A stretch of DNA of 64,000 bases from Enterocytospora artemiae (lineage: Eukaryota > Microsporidia): positions 310,001 through 374,000 of the forward strand of contig JASNGC010000004.1 in the NCBI GenBank assembly GCA_038659295.1. The letters run 5' to 3'. Within the stretch, counting starts at the first letter, position 1. Each line of letters opens with the position of its first letter. Below, in pieces: positions 46,924 to 57,429 of this stretch. A model generated the notes under the pieces. That model saw only the letters and a program-made list of their open reading frames with translations. It did not search any database and had not been told where the DNA came from. The position numbers were made by a program, and so were the translations under genes.

Positions 46924-47890
46924 TGGTAAAGAATGAGGTGAGATGAGGAATGATAAGTATGATGAATGTGATTGTAATGGCTACGGAAGTATCTCCAGCA
47001 GATACAAGCTTAGAGGGGTTTTGGAGGAATATTAAATAAGTTTAGGGAATTGATTGATAGGCTAAAACATCGTAATTGTGAAGTTAAATGTGGAATCAAA
47101 TCAATTAGAGGATTTACAAAGGACGACAGAAGAGATTGGGGATACACCACTTACCTTTGGAAATACAATTAACCCGGGAGAGCTGGGAGAGGTCAAGATG
47201 GAGCTAAAAATTAGTAGTGGAAATTCTGCAATGCACTCTGTCTCGGATACTAAACTTACATTCAGTGGATATGAGAATGCAGCACCACCACATCCTATTG
47301 CATTGACCATGAAGTATCTGATGCTCTGTGATGAGAGATTTAACCTTACCATACCCGACGGTTTCTTCACAAATGTGTACAATAGAATGATCAACAACAA
47401 CGAAGAGAAAATAGAAGTACTGGGATACTTGTTTGAACATAGTGATGGTAAAAAAAAGTAGAATACTCAAATGAAATTACAAAGCAATACTAGGCACAGC
47501 AGAGTTAAGAGATGGAAGGACACAGAAGATGTTCTCACAATTTGTACCAAAGAATGCATTATATATATGGTATAGTATATTTGATGTGTTTGTAGAGTGT
47601 AAACTAAAAGTAGTGGTTTGGAAGAGTATTGGGGAGAAGAGGTGTCCAAAGAGGTATCTAAAGAGGTATATAGATTGGAATTAGTTGATTTAGCAGGGTT
47701 TAGTAATAATGACATGGCTGGTGAAATATTAAAATATGTACCATATGGACATTAAAGGTGAGGATTTGAATTGCTAGGAATAAGGAGGTATCACCTGTAG
47801 TTGATTTACTTGGTAAGGCAGACTTGAATAGTTTGGAATTTGAAGTGGCACAGTGGGGTTACAGAGAACGTTGAAGGATAGAAATTTAAC

Positions 47891-48094
47891 GGATAATATG
47901 AAGATGATTTAACGGATAGTATGAAGATGATTTAACGGATAATATGAAGATGATTTAACGGATAATATGAAGATGATTTAACGGATAATGTGAAGATGAT
48001 TTAACGGATAGTATGAAGATGATTTAACGGATAATGTGAAGATGATTTAACGGATAGTATGAAGATGATTTAACGGATAGTATGAAGATGATTA
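47891..48094. repeat. 23-bp minisatellite in the decayed LRR copy
   Basis: About nine copies of a 23-bp unit reading GGATAATATGAAGATGATTT plus AAC, with A/G swaps between copies (AATATG, AGTATG, AATGTG). The unit length is not a multiple of three, so it cannot preserve a reading frame. Confidence 0.85.
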
Positions 48095-48200
48095 ATTTTT
48101 GAATATGGCTCATAAGTGAGAAAATATAGTTGATGTAGCCATTATAATGAAGTGCTCAAATGATTGAGGAGTTAAGAAAGAGCAGAACGTATTGAATGCG

Positions 48201-48379
48201 AAATACTAATAGGATATTCTGTACTAGGATTGTGTGTGTTGTGTGTATGTTGTATACATGTAGTATTGTGTGTGTGTTATGCAGTATATGGGTTAATTTA
48301 GCGCACGTGGGGGAGGGTGGGTAGGGACGTGTGGGGGGAAGCCCCTGCATGTGAGATATTGGTATTGTTTGTTGTGGTG
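48201..48379. other. TG-rich spacer before the LSU gene
   Basis: GT-rich stretch (TGTGTGTGTTGTGTGTATG and similar) that resembles, in composition, the tract after the SSU gene. It may hold the rDNA promoter or be part of a repeated rDNA spacer. Confidence 0.45.
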
Positions 48380-50024
48380 TGCGCAAGTGCATGACGATTG
48401 ATACATGATACAATTGCGTTATTCCTTGTACGGGATCGATAGGTACCGATAGCGATGACGAACGTGAAGGACACGACAATAAGATTCTAATTGTGCACGT
48501 TGTGCAGGACAACATCCTGAACTTAAGCATATTATTAAGGATAGGAGAAGAAATCAACGGAGATTCCAGTAGTAGAGGCGATTGAACATGGAGAAGACCC
48601 GATTGTAAGGGGGGCGTGCTCCCCGTTGTAGCAGAGCGCAGAGAGACGGGCATGGAAAGGCCGACCGGAGGGGGTGATAGTCCTTGGAGCGCGGAGAGGG
48701 AGAGAGTAGTGCTGCTTGGTAGTGCAGTGTGAAGGGGTGGTAACAGCATCCAAGTCTAAATATAGTCGGTGACCGATAGCGGAGAAGTAGCGCGAGCGAA
48801 GTGTGAAAAAGTCCCGGTAAGGGAGTGAAATAGTGAAAGTACAAGGAGGTAAGCCGAGAGACTCGGACCCGTATTGAAACACGGACCAAGGAGATTACAT
48901 TCCCAGCGAGGAGAAGCATGTGAAGTGCGGGCCCGGAAGCGATTTGATAGTTGGGAGGGTAAGACCCGAAAGGTAGTGAACTTTCAGCGGTTTGATTGAA
49001 GTCAGGAAAAATTCTGATGGAGGATCTGAGTCATTCTGATGTTCAACTCGATGACATGAGCTACTGAAAGGGGCGAAAGACCAATCGAACTACCTGGTAG
49101 CTGGTTCCAGCCGAAATGTCTCTCAGGACAGCGATGCGGGAAACTAGGGACATGGTGTAGAGAGGATGTGGAAAATTTCAACAAACTCCGAAGCTGTGGC
49201 AGCGTAATAAGTGTGTACTAGCGCTGGGGCCTAGGACGCATCAGTGGGCAGACCGAGGTAAGCTTGGTCTGCAAGAAGGGATGAACCTGACAGAGGGATA
49301 AACAGCCAAAGGCTGAGCAGAGAACCCATAAATGCGGTAGGCAAATCCAGACAGTAGGGCGGTGGCCATGGAGGTTGGCATCCGCTAAGAAACGTGTTGC
49401 AACGTACCTACCGAATTTGCGACGGCATAAAATGGATGGCGCTGATCAGCGGTGTGAGGCCCTCGACTCTGTGAGTAGTAGGCGGGCACTATTGTTGTGG
49501 GGAAGTGCGCGGGCGACCGCGGATGGAACGACATTAGGAGCAGATCTTGGAAGTAGTAGCATCTTTACGAAGTGAATGTTGAGACGGGTTCGTCCTTTGG
49601 ATAGAAGGAGGTGATGCGGACCTAAGCGAAAGGGAGATGCATAGAAATTTGCATGGTGGCGGCCGAGGTTGCGAAACAGGGATGACGGCAAGGGAGCGCG
49701 GAGTGAGAATTTGCTGTACCGCGCGGAGGTGTGCCGAGAGTCATACGGAGACGCAGACGGACTTGCCCGTGGAAAAAGAGGGCCGCCAGCCGTACCGAAC
49801 CGCATCAGGGCTCAGGGGTTAGGAGCCCGATTCACAAGGAAAGGTAGGTAAGGGAAATCGGCAAAATGGATGAAAAACCTAGGGATAATTATTGGCTCTA
49901 GCATGCTAGAACTGGGCTTACAAGGGGAATCTGACTGTTTAATAAAAACATAGCTTTGTGTGGATGCAAAGTGAATTCTGCCCAGTGCTTGGGACGTTAA
50001 GGAAGTAATTTTAGGTACGCACTT

Positions 50025-50102
<78 letters not shown>

Positions 50103-50178
50103 GCAACGAGATTCCCACTGTCCCTACCTACTGCTTTGCGAACCTACAGCCAAGGGAACGGGCTTGGGATATGCAGCT

Positions 50179-50211
<33 letters not shown>

Positions 50212-50490
50212 GAGGCAGATTGGCTAGTCTGGGTGTCGTAGCGAGGTGGGTTACTGTGTGAGACCACTGGCGCCCGTGACTAGACGGTTGGTTGCCTGAT
50301 GGGGAGTTTGGCTGGGGCGGCACGACTGCTACAAAGTAACGCAGACGTCCAAAGGTTCGCTTAGAGGGGATGGAAACCACTCGTGGAGCATAAGGGCAAA
50401 AGCGAGCTTGACATAGGTGCAGACGCACGTATTGATGACTGGAAACAGGGGCCTAGAGATCTTTTGCAACGGTTAGGTGCAGAAGTGACG

Positions 50491-50523
<33 letters not shown>

Positions 50524-50626
50524 GGCCGAGAGATCGTATCGACGCCGCTTTTTGATTCTTCGATGTCGGCTCTTCCTAGCATGGTGAAGCAGAAATCACC
50601 TAGTGTTGGATTGTTCACCCACCAAC

Positions 50627-50681
<55 letters not shown>

Positions 50682-50905
50682 CAGGTGTCTGAGAGCAGGC
50701 CAGAGTAGTACGAGAGGAAGTTCTGGTCTGGATCACTGGTCGGGCGCTCGTCTGTTAAGGCGGGGGCGCAGCTACATCCAGCCTGTAATGGCTGAAAGCC
50801 TCTAAGCCAGAATGGGGACTTGGGGACACGGGGGTGCGGAGACGACGCACGTAAGGGGGCTGCTGTGCGAAGCGAGTATACATTACGAGTGTTTCAGGCA
50901 GGCCT
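48380..50905 (+). rRNA. Large-subunit rRNA (5.8S part fused to its 5' end)
   Basis: Ends are approximate. A 5.8S-like stretch (GCGATGACGAACGTGAAGGA, near 48450) runs straight into the usual LSU opening CCTGAACTTAAGCATAT with no ITS2, the fused state known from microsporidia. Conserved blocks follow in order: the core GGGAGTAACTATGACTCTCT with TTAAGGTAGCCAAATGCC (about 50033-50069), the peptidyl-transferase segment GGATAACTGGCTTGTGGC (near 50506), and the sarcin-ricin loop AGTACGAGAGGA (50707-50718). The length, about 2.5 kb, is short for a eukaryote and typical of microsporidia. GC content is far higher than in the neighbours. Many ORFs lie inside it; all are shadows. It is the upstream member of the LSU-SSU pair. 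Confidence 0.9.
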
Positions 50906-51266
50906 GCGCCTTTTTGTGGGGAAGCGGGTCGTGGTGGGTAGTGATGTTGTGCATGATATTGTGTGGTGGTGTGTGCAGGATATTGTGGTATGTGCATTGG
51001 CATGATATTGTGCAGGCTGATATGTGCATTAGCATGACATTGTACCATGCTATGACATTGTGCGACATTCTGTGCGCCTCGCGACACATGGCCCAGCAAT
51101 GGACATGCGCGGCAGGGGGGTACGAGCGTGGGGAAACCCGTGTGCACAGGCATTTTGGCGAGGCGGAAATGCGTGTGGGTCTGTGGATAGAGGCAAGAGT
51201 GTGATGTGGGCAATGGATTGCCACGGATTTGCAGGATTGGGATAGGCCACGGGGGAGATGACAGGA
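50906..51266. other. Spacer between LSU and SSU rRNA
   Basis: About 360 bases rich in TG with repeated GCATGATATTGTG- and GACATTGTG-like words (about 50945-51070), followed by a GC-rich part. If transcription runs through, this is the internal transcribed spacer of an LSU-SSU unit; in a tandem array of SSU-LSU units it would be an intergenic spacer. No gene in it. Confidence 0.5.
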
Positions 51267-52545
51267 CACCAGGTTGATTCTGCCTGACGTAGATGCTAGT
51301 CTCTGAGATTTAGCCATGCATGCTTAATAGAAATGGCGAACGGCTCAGTAATGTTGCGATGATTTGCTCTTGATGGTACAGATAACCACGGCAAGCTGTG
51401 GCTAAGAGGCAAGAATAAGACGCAACCCTATCAGTTAGTTGGTAGTGTAAAGGACTACCAAGACGATGACGGGTGACGGGAAATGAGGGTTTGATTCCGG
51501 AGAGGGAGCCTGAGAGATGGCTCCCACGTCCAAGGACGGCAGCAGGCGCGAAAATTGCCCACTCTTTGGTGAGGAGGCAGTTATGAGACGTAGATTAGAG
51601 GGCACAGTAAACAAGTGCTTTGAGTATTGGAGGGCAAGTTTGGTGCCAGCAGCCGCGGTAATACCGACTCCAAGAGTGTCTATGGTGGATGCTGCAGTTA
51701 AAAAGTCCGTAGTTGTATATGCAATTGAAGGGCACCGGTCAAGGGTGCAGGGTTTGCTAAGGATGGCGGAACGGGCAGAGTGCATAGTATAGGCGGGCGA
51801 GAGATGAAATGACCAAGACCCCGCCTGGACTGACGGAGGCGAAAGCGATGCACTTGAACGAGTCTGGGGATCAAGGACGAAGGCTGGAGGATCGAAAGTG
51901 ATTAGATACCGCTGTAGTTCCAGCAGTAAACGATGCCGACAAGCAGGACACGGGAGTGTTTGCTGGGAGAAATCATAGTTTTCGGGCTCTGGGGATAGTA
52001 CGCTCGCAAGGGTGAAACTTAAAGTGAAATTGACGGAACTACACTACCAGGAGTGGATTGTGCGGCTTAATTTGACTCAACGCGGGAAAACTTACCAGGA
52101 CCAAGCAGCGCAGAGATCGACTACGTGAGCGCAGCAGGAGTGGTGCATGGTCGTTGGAAATTGATGGGATGACTTTCAGCTTAAGTGCTATAATCAGTGA
52201 GATCTTTGGAGACAGGTGCAGAATGGCACAGGAAGGAGAAGGCGATAACAGATCAGTGATGCCCTCAGATGCCCTGGGCGGCACGCGCAATACAATACTC
52301 GATGTTCTTGCAGATGGATTTTGGAGTGCGAGGGATTAGCTCTTGTAAATGAGCTATGAACGAGGAATTCCTAGTAACGATGATTCATTAAGTCATGGTG
52401 AATGAGTCCCTGTAGTTTGTACACACCGCCCGTCACTATCTCAGATGGTTATGGAGATGAAGAGCCCCGGTTCTGAATAGTCATAGCTAGATAAGGTACA
52501 AGTCGTAACAAGGTTGCGGTCGGTGAACCAGCCGCAGTATCATTA
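51267..52545 (+). rRNA. Small-subunit (16S-type) rRNA
   Basis: Begins CACCAGGTTGATTCTGCCTG, the usual microsporidian 5' end, and ends in ACCAGCCGCAGTATCATTA. The 530 loop GTGCCAGCAGCCGCGGTAA (from 51643), AATTTGACTCAACGCGGG (near 52068) and the decoding-site GTACACACCGCCCGTC (52419-52434) are all present. The length, about 1.28 kb, is that of microsporidia, far below the 1.8 kb of other eukaryotes, because several expansion segments are gone. It is downstream of LSU on the same strand with 360 bases between. Confidence 0.95.
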
Positions 52546-52556
52546 CGGATTTTGTG

Positions 52557-53345
52557 AGGTGATGTGTAGTGGGATGCATGGATGTGTGTGTGTATGTATA
52601 TGGTGGTGTGGTAGTATATATAAAATGTGTGTATATGTGTATATGTTGGTGTGGTAGTATATATAAAATGTGTGTATATGTAGTATATATAAAATGTGTA
52701 TATATGTAGTATATGTTGGTTAGTATATATAAAATGTGTGTGTATGTAGTATATGTTGGTGTGGTAGTGTATATAAAATGTGTGTATATTTTGGTGTGGT
52801 AGTATATATAAATGTGTGTATATATGTATATGTATGTGTGTGGTAGTATATATAAAATGTGTGTATATGTGTATATGTGGTGTAGTATATATGTGTGTAT
52901 ATGTATGTATATATGTTGGTGTGGTAGTATATATAAAATGTGTGTATATGTAGTATATGTTGGTGTGGTAGTATATATAAAATGTGTGTATATGTAGTAT
53001 ATGTTGGTGTGGTAGTATATATAAAATGTGTGTATATGTAGTATATGTTGGTGTGGTAGTATATATAAAATGTGTGTATATGTTGGTTAGTATATATAAA
53101 ATGTGTGTATATGTTGGTGTGGTAGTATATATATTTTGTGTGTATATGTAGTATATTTTTGTGTGGTAGTATATATAAAATATGTGTATATGTAGTATAT
53201 GTAGTATATATATATGTGGTGTGGTAGTATATATGTATATGTGTGTGTGGTAGTATATGATGTGTGTGTATATGTTGGTGTGGTAGTATATATAAAATGT
53301 GTGGTGGTAGTATATATAAAATGTGTGTATATGTTGGTGTGGTAG
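52557..53345. repeat. TG/TATA-rich imperfect tandem repeat after the SSU gene
   Basis: About 790 bases built from variants of TGTGTGTATATGTAGTATAT, GTTGGTGTGGTAGTATATAT and AAAATG, with a repeat period of roughly 40-45 bases. The pattern is irregular, with deletions and AT slippage. Small ORFs here are artefacts of the repeat. It borders the rDNA on its telomere side. Confidence 0.8.
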
Positions 53346-53543
53346 ATAGGGGAGGGCACGTGCTATGCTGGTGTGTATAGCTGTAGTGAATAAAGATATG
53401 TTGGTGTGGTAATGAATTTATTAATGGTGTTATGTATTCATTGGTTCTTTAATTGTGGGAATGATCGATATCCAGACCAGATATTTTAAATCATTGATAT
53501 AATCGATTAAAAGGTGGTACCAAACTTTATTAATGGGATAATC
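53346..53543. other. Spacer between the repeat and the subtelomeric gene
   Basis: Short AT-rich segment. Near its end the words ACTTTATTAATGGGATAATC recur, with changes, beside other copies of the subtelomeric family. Confidence 0.45.
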
Positions 53544-54122
53544 TCATCGAAGCAGCAGGCATAAACAAAATGCGGTAAGGCCCATAATGGTGAAAATAGT
53601 GGAGGCGGCGGGATAGAGCACCACACATCTGTATATCTGGCGACAAAGATACAAGGCAGCGAAGGCTAGCAGGCAAAATATCGAAATGACAAGGAGACCA
53701 AAGATGGAATTGCGTAGATCTCTTTCCGATTTACACAAAAGAAGCCAGATGAGGAGGAAGGAGGTGATGGAAGAATCATCAGATTTTGACTGCTGAGAAG
53801 TGTGGTTGACAGCACAGTCACTATCTGCACGGCTAATGCAGTCATCACCCACATGGCTAAGTTGGGTGAAATCGTTATTTTTGTGGCCAATGATGGGATC
53901 ACGATCCACGTGATGGGGCTGGGTATTATCTACACGATCAAGCTTGGTGGGATGATTGTCTACGTGATGAACACATTCGTGACGAATAGGACTATCTACG
54001 CGATCCACACATTCGTGACGAATAGGACTATCTTGATCAATGATGGGATCGACACTCTCACGATGCTTTGGAGTGTCTACTCAAAAAACCAGTGGGACTA
54101 AAATGAGAGGAAGAGAAAACAT
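53544..54122 (-). pseudogene. Subtelomeric secreted/membrane protein gene, copy 1, with an in-frame TGA
   Basis: A frame on the minus strand runs from an ATG at 54122 to a stop at 53544. It opens with a signal peptide (MFSLPLILVPLVF), then TGA at 54081-54083, then VDTPKHRESVDPIID and a long His/Asp-rich region with short repeated units (DSPIRHECVDRVDSPIRHEC, HHVDNHPTKLDRVDN), and finally three hydrophobic stretches (SFLLIWLLLC, GLLVISIFCLLAFAALYLC, IFTIMGLTAFCLCLLL). A second copy at 54895 reads FSVDTP where this one has TGA, so a Ser codon has become TGA. About 190 codons in all. A CCCC sits just before the ATG. Function unknown. Confidence 0.65.
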
Positions 54123-54652
54123 TTGGGGAATGGAACATTGAATAATATATGTGTGGCCGAAAAGAGCTAATTGGCAAAAGTAGTCTAGTTATGGGGAGGA
54201 AAATAGCTCTGGGTTCATTGATGGATGAAATAAAGGTGCATACCAGAGTAGGAGTATGCAGACGCACATCAGGGTATATTTGGAAGATGTGATGTATAGG
54301 TAAAACACATGAAACTTATAGTATGTTATATTGTGGAGTATTGAGCCAGGAAATTACATTTATATTTCAGGGAGATCGACATATCAAATAAATTTACCCA
54401 AGGTGGTTAAGAATCTGTTACGGACTGGGGAAGTAATATCTTGAATTAAAAGGTCGAAATATTGATTCACAGGCAGAAGATTTAATTGCAGAGATCAGGA
54501 CGGTGGTGGGCCACGACTATGGAGGTGTTAATACAAACAACATGTGCAAAGTAATACACTAGGGTGATGAGTGCTAGAGCGGACGGAGAGAGTTTACGTC
54601 TGCATATCCAGAGATAAAGATATGAAAAGCTCTTCTTTTGCGGATCTAGGAA
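54123..54652. other. Subtelomeric sequence between family copies
   Basis: No intact frame. Words such as AGAAGATTTAATTGCAGAGATCAGGA (54475 region; a shorter piece is given here only as a marker) recur beside other copies (55200, 57075, 59550), so this is the diverged 3' and flank part of the family repeat. Confidence 0.45.
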
Positions 54653-54895
54653 TTAAAAGGCAAACCAAGAAGATAAACCCGAAAAGAAAATATGGATCTC
54701 TGGATTTTGGTTGTTGAGGAGTATGGTCGACATGACGGTGATTATTTGTGTGATTGAGCTTGATGGAATGATCACTTTCGTGATGGAACAGTCATTATCT
54801 GCATGATCAATGATGGGGATGGACTCGTTGTTCTTTCGAGATGGAGTATCGACAGAAAAGACGAATGGGATTAAGATGAGAGGAAGAGAAAACAT
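54653..54895 (-). pseudogene. Subtelomeric family, copy 2, N-terminal remnant
   Basis: An 80-codon frame starting at ATG 54895 with the same signal peptide as copy 1 (MFSLPLILIPFVF) followed directly by SVDTP, with no TGA. It then keeps the Asp/Ile-rich part (SIPIIDHADNDC) but loses the membrane part after a frame break, although hydrophobic sequence of that part remains downstream in another frame. It is the best witness of the family's N-terminus. Confidence 0.6.
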
Positions 54896-56790
54896 TTGGG
54901 TCTATATTCTATGGAATAATATATATATGGGCGAAAAGGTTAATTAGTAAACAATGCAGGGTAGGTAATGGATTTATTAGTGGGTGAGTAGATATTAAAA
55001 TGGGAATATGGGGGGTTTTGGATAATTTTATATGAGATGATGTTGTATGGTACAAAAATATTATATATGTATAAAAAATTATATATTATATATATGTGTA
55101 TATATTGTATATTATATATATGTATAAAATGAGGAAACTTTCACTTGGATACCTTATTTGGAGTAATACCTAAAAACTAAAATAAATGATCTCAGGTAGA
55201 AGATTTAACTGTAGATATCACCAGTGAAGTTAGGGAGAGTCAATACGAAATGATGGATGATGGAATTGTTGACCACATGACTGAGTTGGGTGGTGGGAAC
55301 AAGAGCGATATTCCGATGGTTTTGAGATGGAGTGTGGATGAAAAGATCAGTGGGATTAAAATGATATAGAGAGAAAGGATTTGGAGAAATGAATATATTG
55401 TGATGTTATGGTAAGGACAATTTATTGATGGGGTAGTATCGGGGGAATGGAAAGAGTCAGGAAATTAAATATGTTTATTGTTGAATAAATTAGATTATAG
55501 ATATGTATGGTTAAGAGTTAAGTAAAGGATATGAGAAATTAAAAATTTGATCAAAGGATCTCGATATTAATTCTGGAAGTGGGAGGGATGGAACCATAGG
55601 ATTCAGAAGTGGGAACATGGTGAGGGGATTTTAATACGGTGTTGAAGAGAAGTTTATTAATGGGATAATCTCGTAACAGATATAAATAAGATGTGGAAGG
55701 TGGAGAACATGCAATAAGATATGAAATGATGGAACCAGGAAGATATAAAAGCACCGAGGAATGAACAAGATACTTTGTACAAAAGCTCATGGGGATTCGG
55801 TTGAAGGGTAGGAGAGAAGAAACCGCTAGGAATCATCATTTCAGATTTTTGGAGAGCAGGTTGACAGAATGCCATTTTTTGTGACGGATGATGGGATCAG
55901 GAATATCATTCCTTTCGAGAAGATGAAGAAAGTGTGAAAGACCAGTTGGATTAAAATGAGAGGAAGAGGCTATTTGGATATTATACAATACTATATATAT
56001 AGGGGAGAATTAGTAAAAAATAAACAGATGGATTATGAATTTATTAATGGGAGAAGTAAAGAAGATAACTAGAGCAGGGTTATGACGTTCTAGTTGATGG
56101 AAAGGAGTATATGCGCTATATATAATATATGGTATGGAAATGCAGTATTTAAGAAGATATGAGGTAATGAATATAGTGTATTGGAGAGAGTAGAGCAAAG
56201 AGAATCTATTGCGATGGGGAGTACATGGGGGAATGGAAAGGGTCAGAATAAGAATTTGTCGAGATACGTTTGATACTCCGGAGAGATTGGGATCGCTGAA
56301 TAAATGGAGTCAAGTGTATAAGATATGGTTAAGAATCAAGGTTCGAGATAGATGATTTAATTGTAGGGATCATGAAGTGGTACTGCGAACTAAGGAGATA
56401 TTAATACGGAATGGAGATAGGATGGAAGCTCAGTTAGTGGGATAATCTCATGGAGCAAGATAGAAATAAGATGGGTGGAGAACAGTTAGTATGTCTGGAA
56501 GACGAGAACTATGAAGAAAAGGTCAAAACACAGAAGAAACGATGAGAGAATGGATAGCCAGGTAAAGGCCCATGCAGATTCAGTTGACGGACAGACGAGA
56601 CCAGAAATAAAAACGGAATGTTCAGATTCATCTTGTTGAGAGGGATGGCTGATGTGAGAGACACTACTTTTGTGATGAATGATTATCAGTGTGGTCGAAG
56701 TGACGGACATTATTATGTACGTGATTAGGTTTGGTGGGATTTACTTTTGTGACTAGTAGAGTATCTACAAGAATGATGGGGATGGACTCA
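54896..56790. repeat. Subtelomeric block with decayed family copies 3-5
   Basis: The start signature of the family (GGGATTAAAATGA, or near variants, then AGAGGAAGAGAAAA) reappears, degraded, on the minus strand near 55350-55385, 55945-55975 and 56820-56850. The end signature (TTTATTAATGGGATAATCTC) reappears near 55650 and 56435. None keeps a long frame. AT-rich TATATA stretches (for example 55050-55125) separate the units. Confidence 0.55.
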
Positions 56791-56810
56791 TGGTGCTTTC
56801 GAGGAGTATC

Positions 56811-57429
56811 GACGGAAAAGAATGGGATTAAGGCGAGAGGAAGAGAAAGGAATAGGCAAAAAGGTTGGGTAGGGAATGAATCACGGATTTATTGATGGGA
56901 GAAGATAAGTACAGGAGGATACCATTAAGATGGTGAAAAATTATATATATTATATTGTATATATATATATATATGGTACGAAAAATTATATAATATATAT
57001 AATATATATTGTATATGTATATAGGTATAAGTATTTAGAGTAATACTCAAAAATTAAAATAAAGGATCTCAGATAGAAGATTGAATTGTAGATATCAGGA
57101 CAATGGAGACAATCGAAATAGTGGTTGGAACAAAAGTTTATTAAAGAGAGAATCTCATGGTAGATATAAAGATAGTGGAAGCAGCAGGGAATCTATAAAA
57201 GGACCTCGGAATAAAGACCTTAGTACACCGTGGGGGATTGAATTGAAGAGGAGAACTAAAGTTATGAATAGTTAGTTGTAGGAGATGAGGAAAGATATTG
57301 AATGGGCGTTTCGAGATGGAATCGGTGGAAATAAAGTTAGAGGAGATGGTCTGTACAGAATACTTATATGGAGATGAAGTTAGTTAGATAGAAAGAATTA
57401 TGAAATTATTAATTGGAGAAGTAAAGAAG
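56811..57429. repeat. Subtelomeric duplication, copy A (about 0.62 kb)
   Basis: Nearly base-for-base the same as 60590-61206 (copy B). Both begin near GACGGAAAAGAATGGGATTA and end near GGAGAAGTAAAGAAG, after which they diverge. Only a few substitutions and an A-run length difference are seen. Includes a TATATA tract and a 64-codon frame that is the same in both. The copying is therefore recent. Confidence 0.85.

Larger units (their letters stand above)
45954..48200 (+). pseudogene. Decayed tandem copy of the LRR protein gene
   Basis: The start, ATGAGATACGGTTACCAACC, aligns with that of the intact gene at 41547, and phrases shared further on include ATCGATAGATCAGATG, GTAAGAATGATGGCAGA, TTTTATAGGATTATTAACA, AGAACACCTGGGATTGG and GATGCTCTGTGATGAGAG. 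The frame is broken many times; open pieces survive at 46127-46312, 46408-46692 and 47078-47461, the last two matching the middle of the intact protein (ALTMKYLMLCDERFNLTIPDGFF). Most of the LRR part is gone; the end resembles the 44240-44300 region of the intact gene (GTAGCCATT). Two minisatellites sit inside it. This is a duplicate that has lost function. Confidence 0.8.

Noticed and set aside
46777..48094. Possible CRISPR array
   Set aside because: Repeats are directly adjacent without unique spacers and the organism is a eukaryote; these are minisatellites.
48156..52339. More than fifteen ORFs within the rDNA
   Set aside because: They lie in LSU, spacer and SSU sequence with conserved rRNA blocks; high GC makes long spurious frames.
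52812..53359. ORFs in the TG/TATA repeat
   Set aside because: Products are repeats of Val, Tyr, Cys and Met caused by the DNA repeat.
57081..57275. 64-codon ORF present three times (also 60857-61051 and 63793-63987)
   Set aside because: The copies come from a segmental duplication and the inverted repeat; the product is low in hydrophobic residues with no motif, and no start signature, so repetition here is not evidence of coding.
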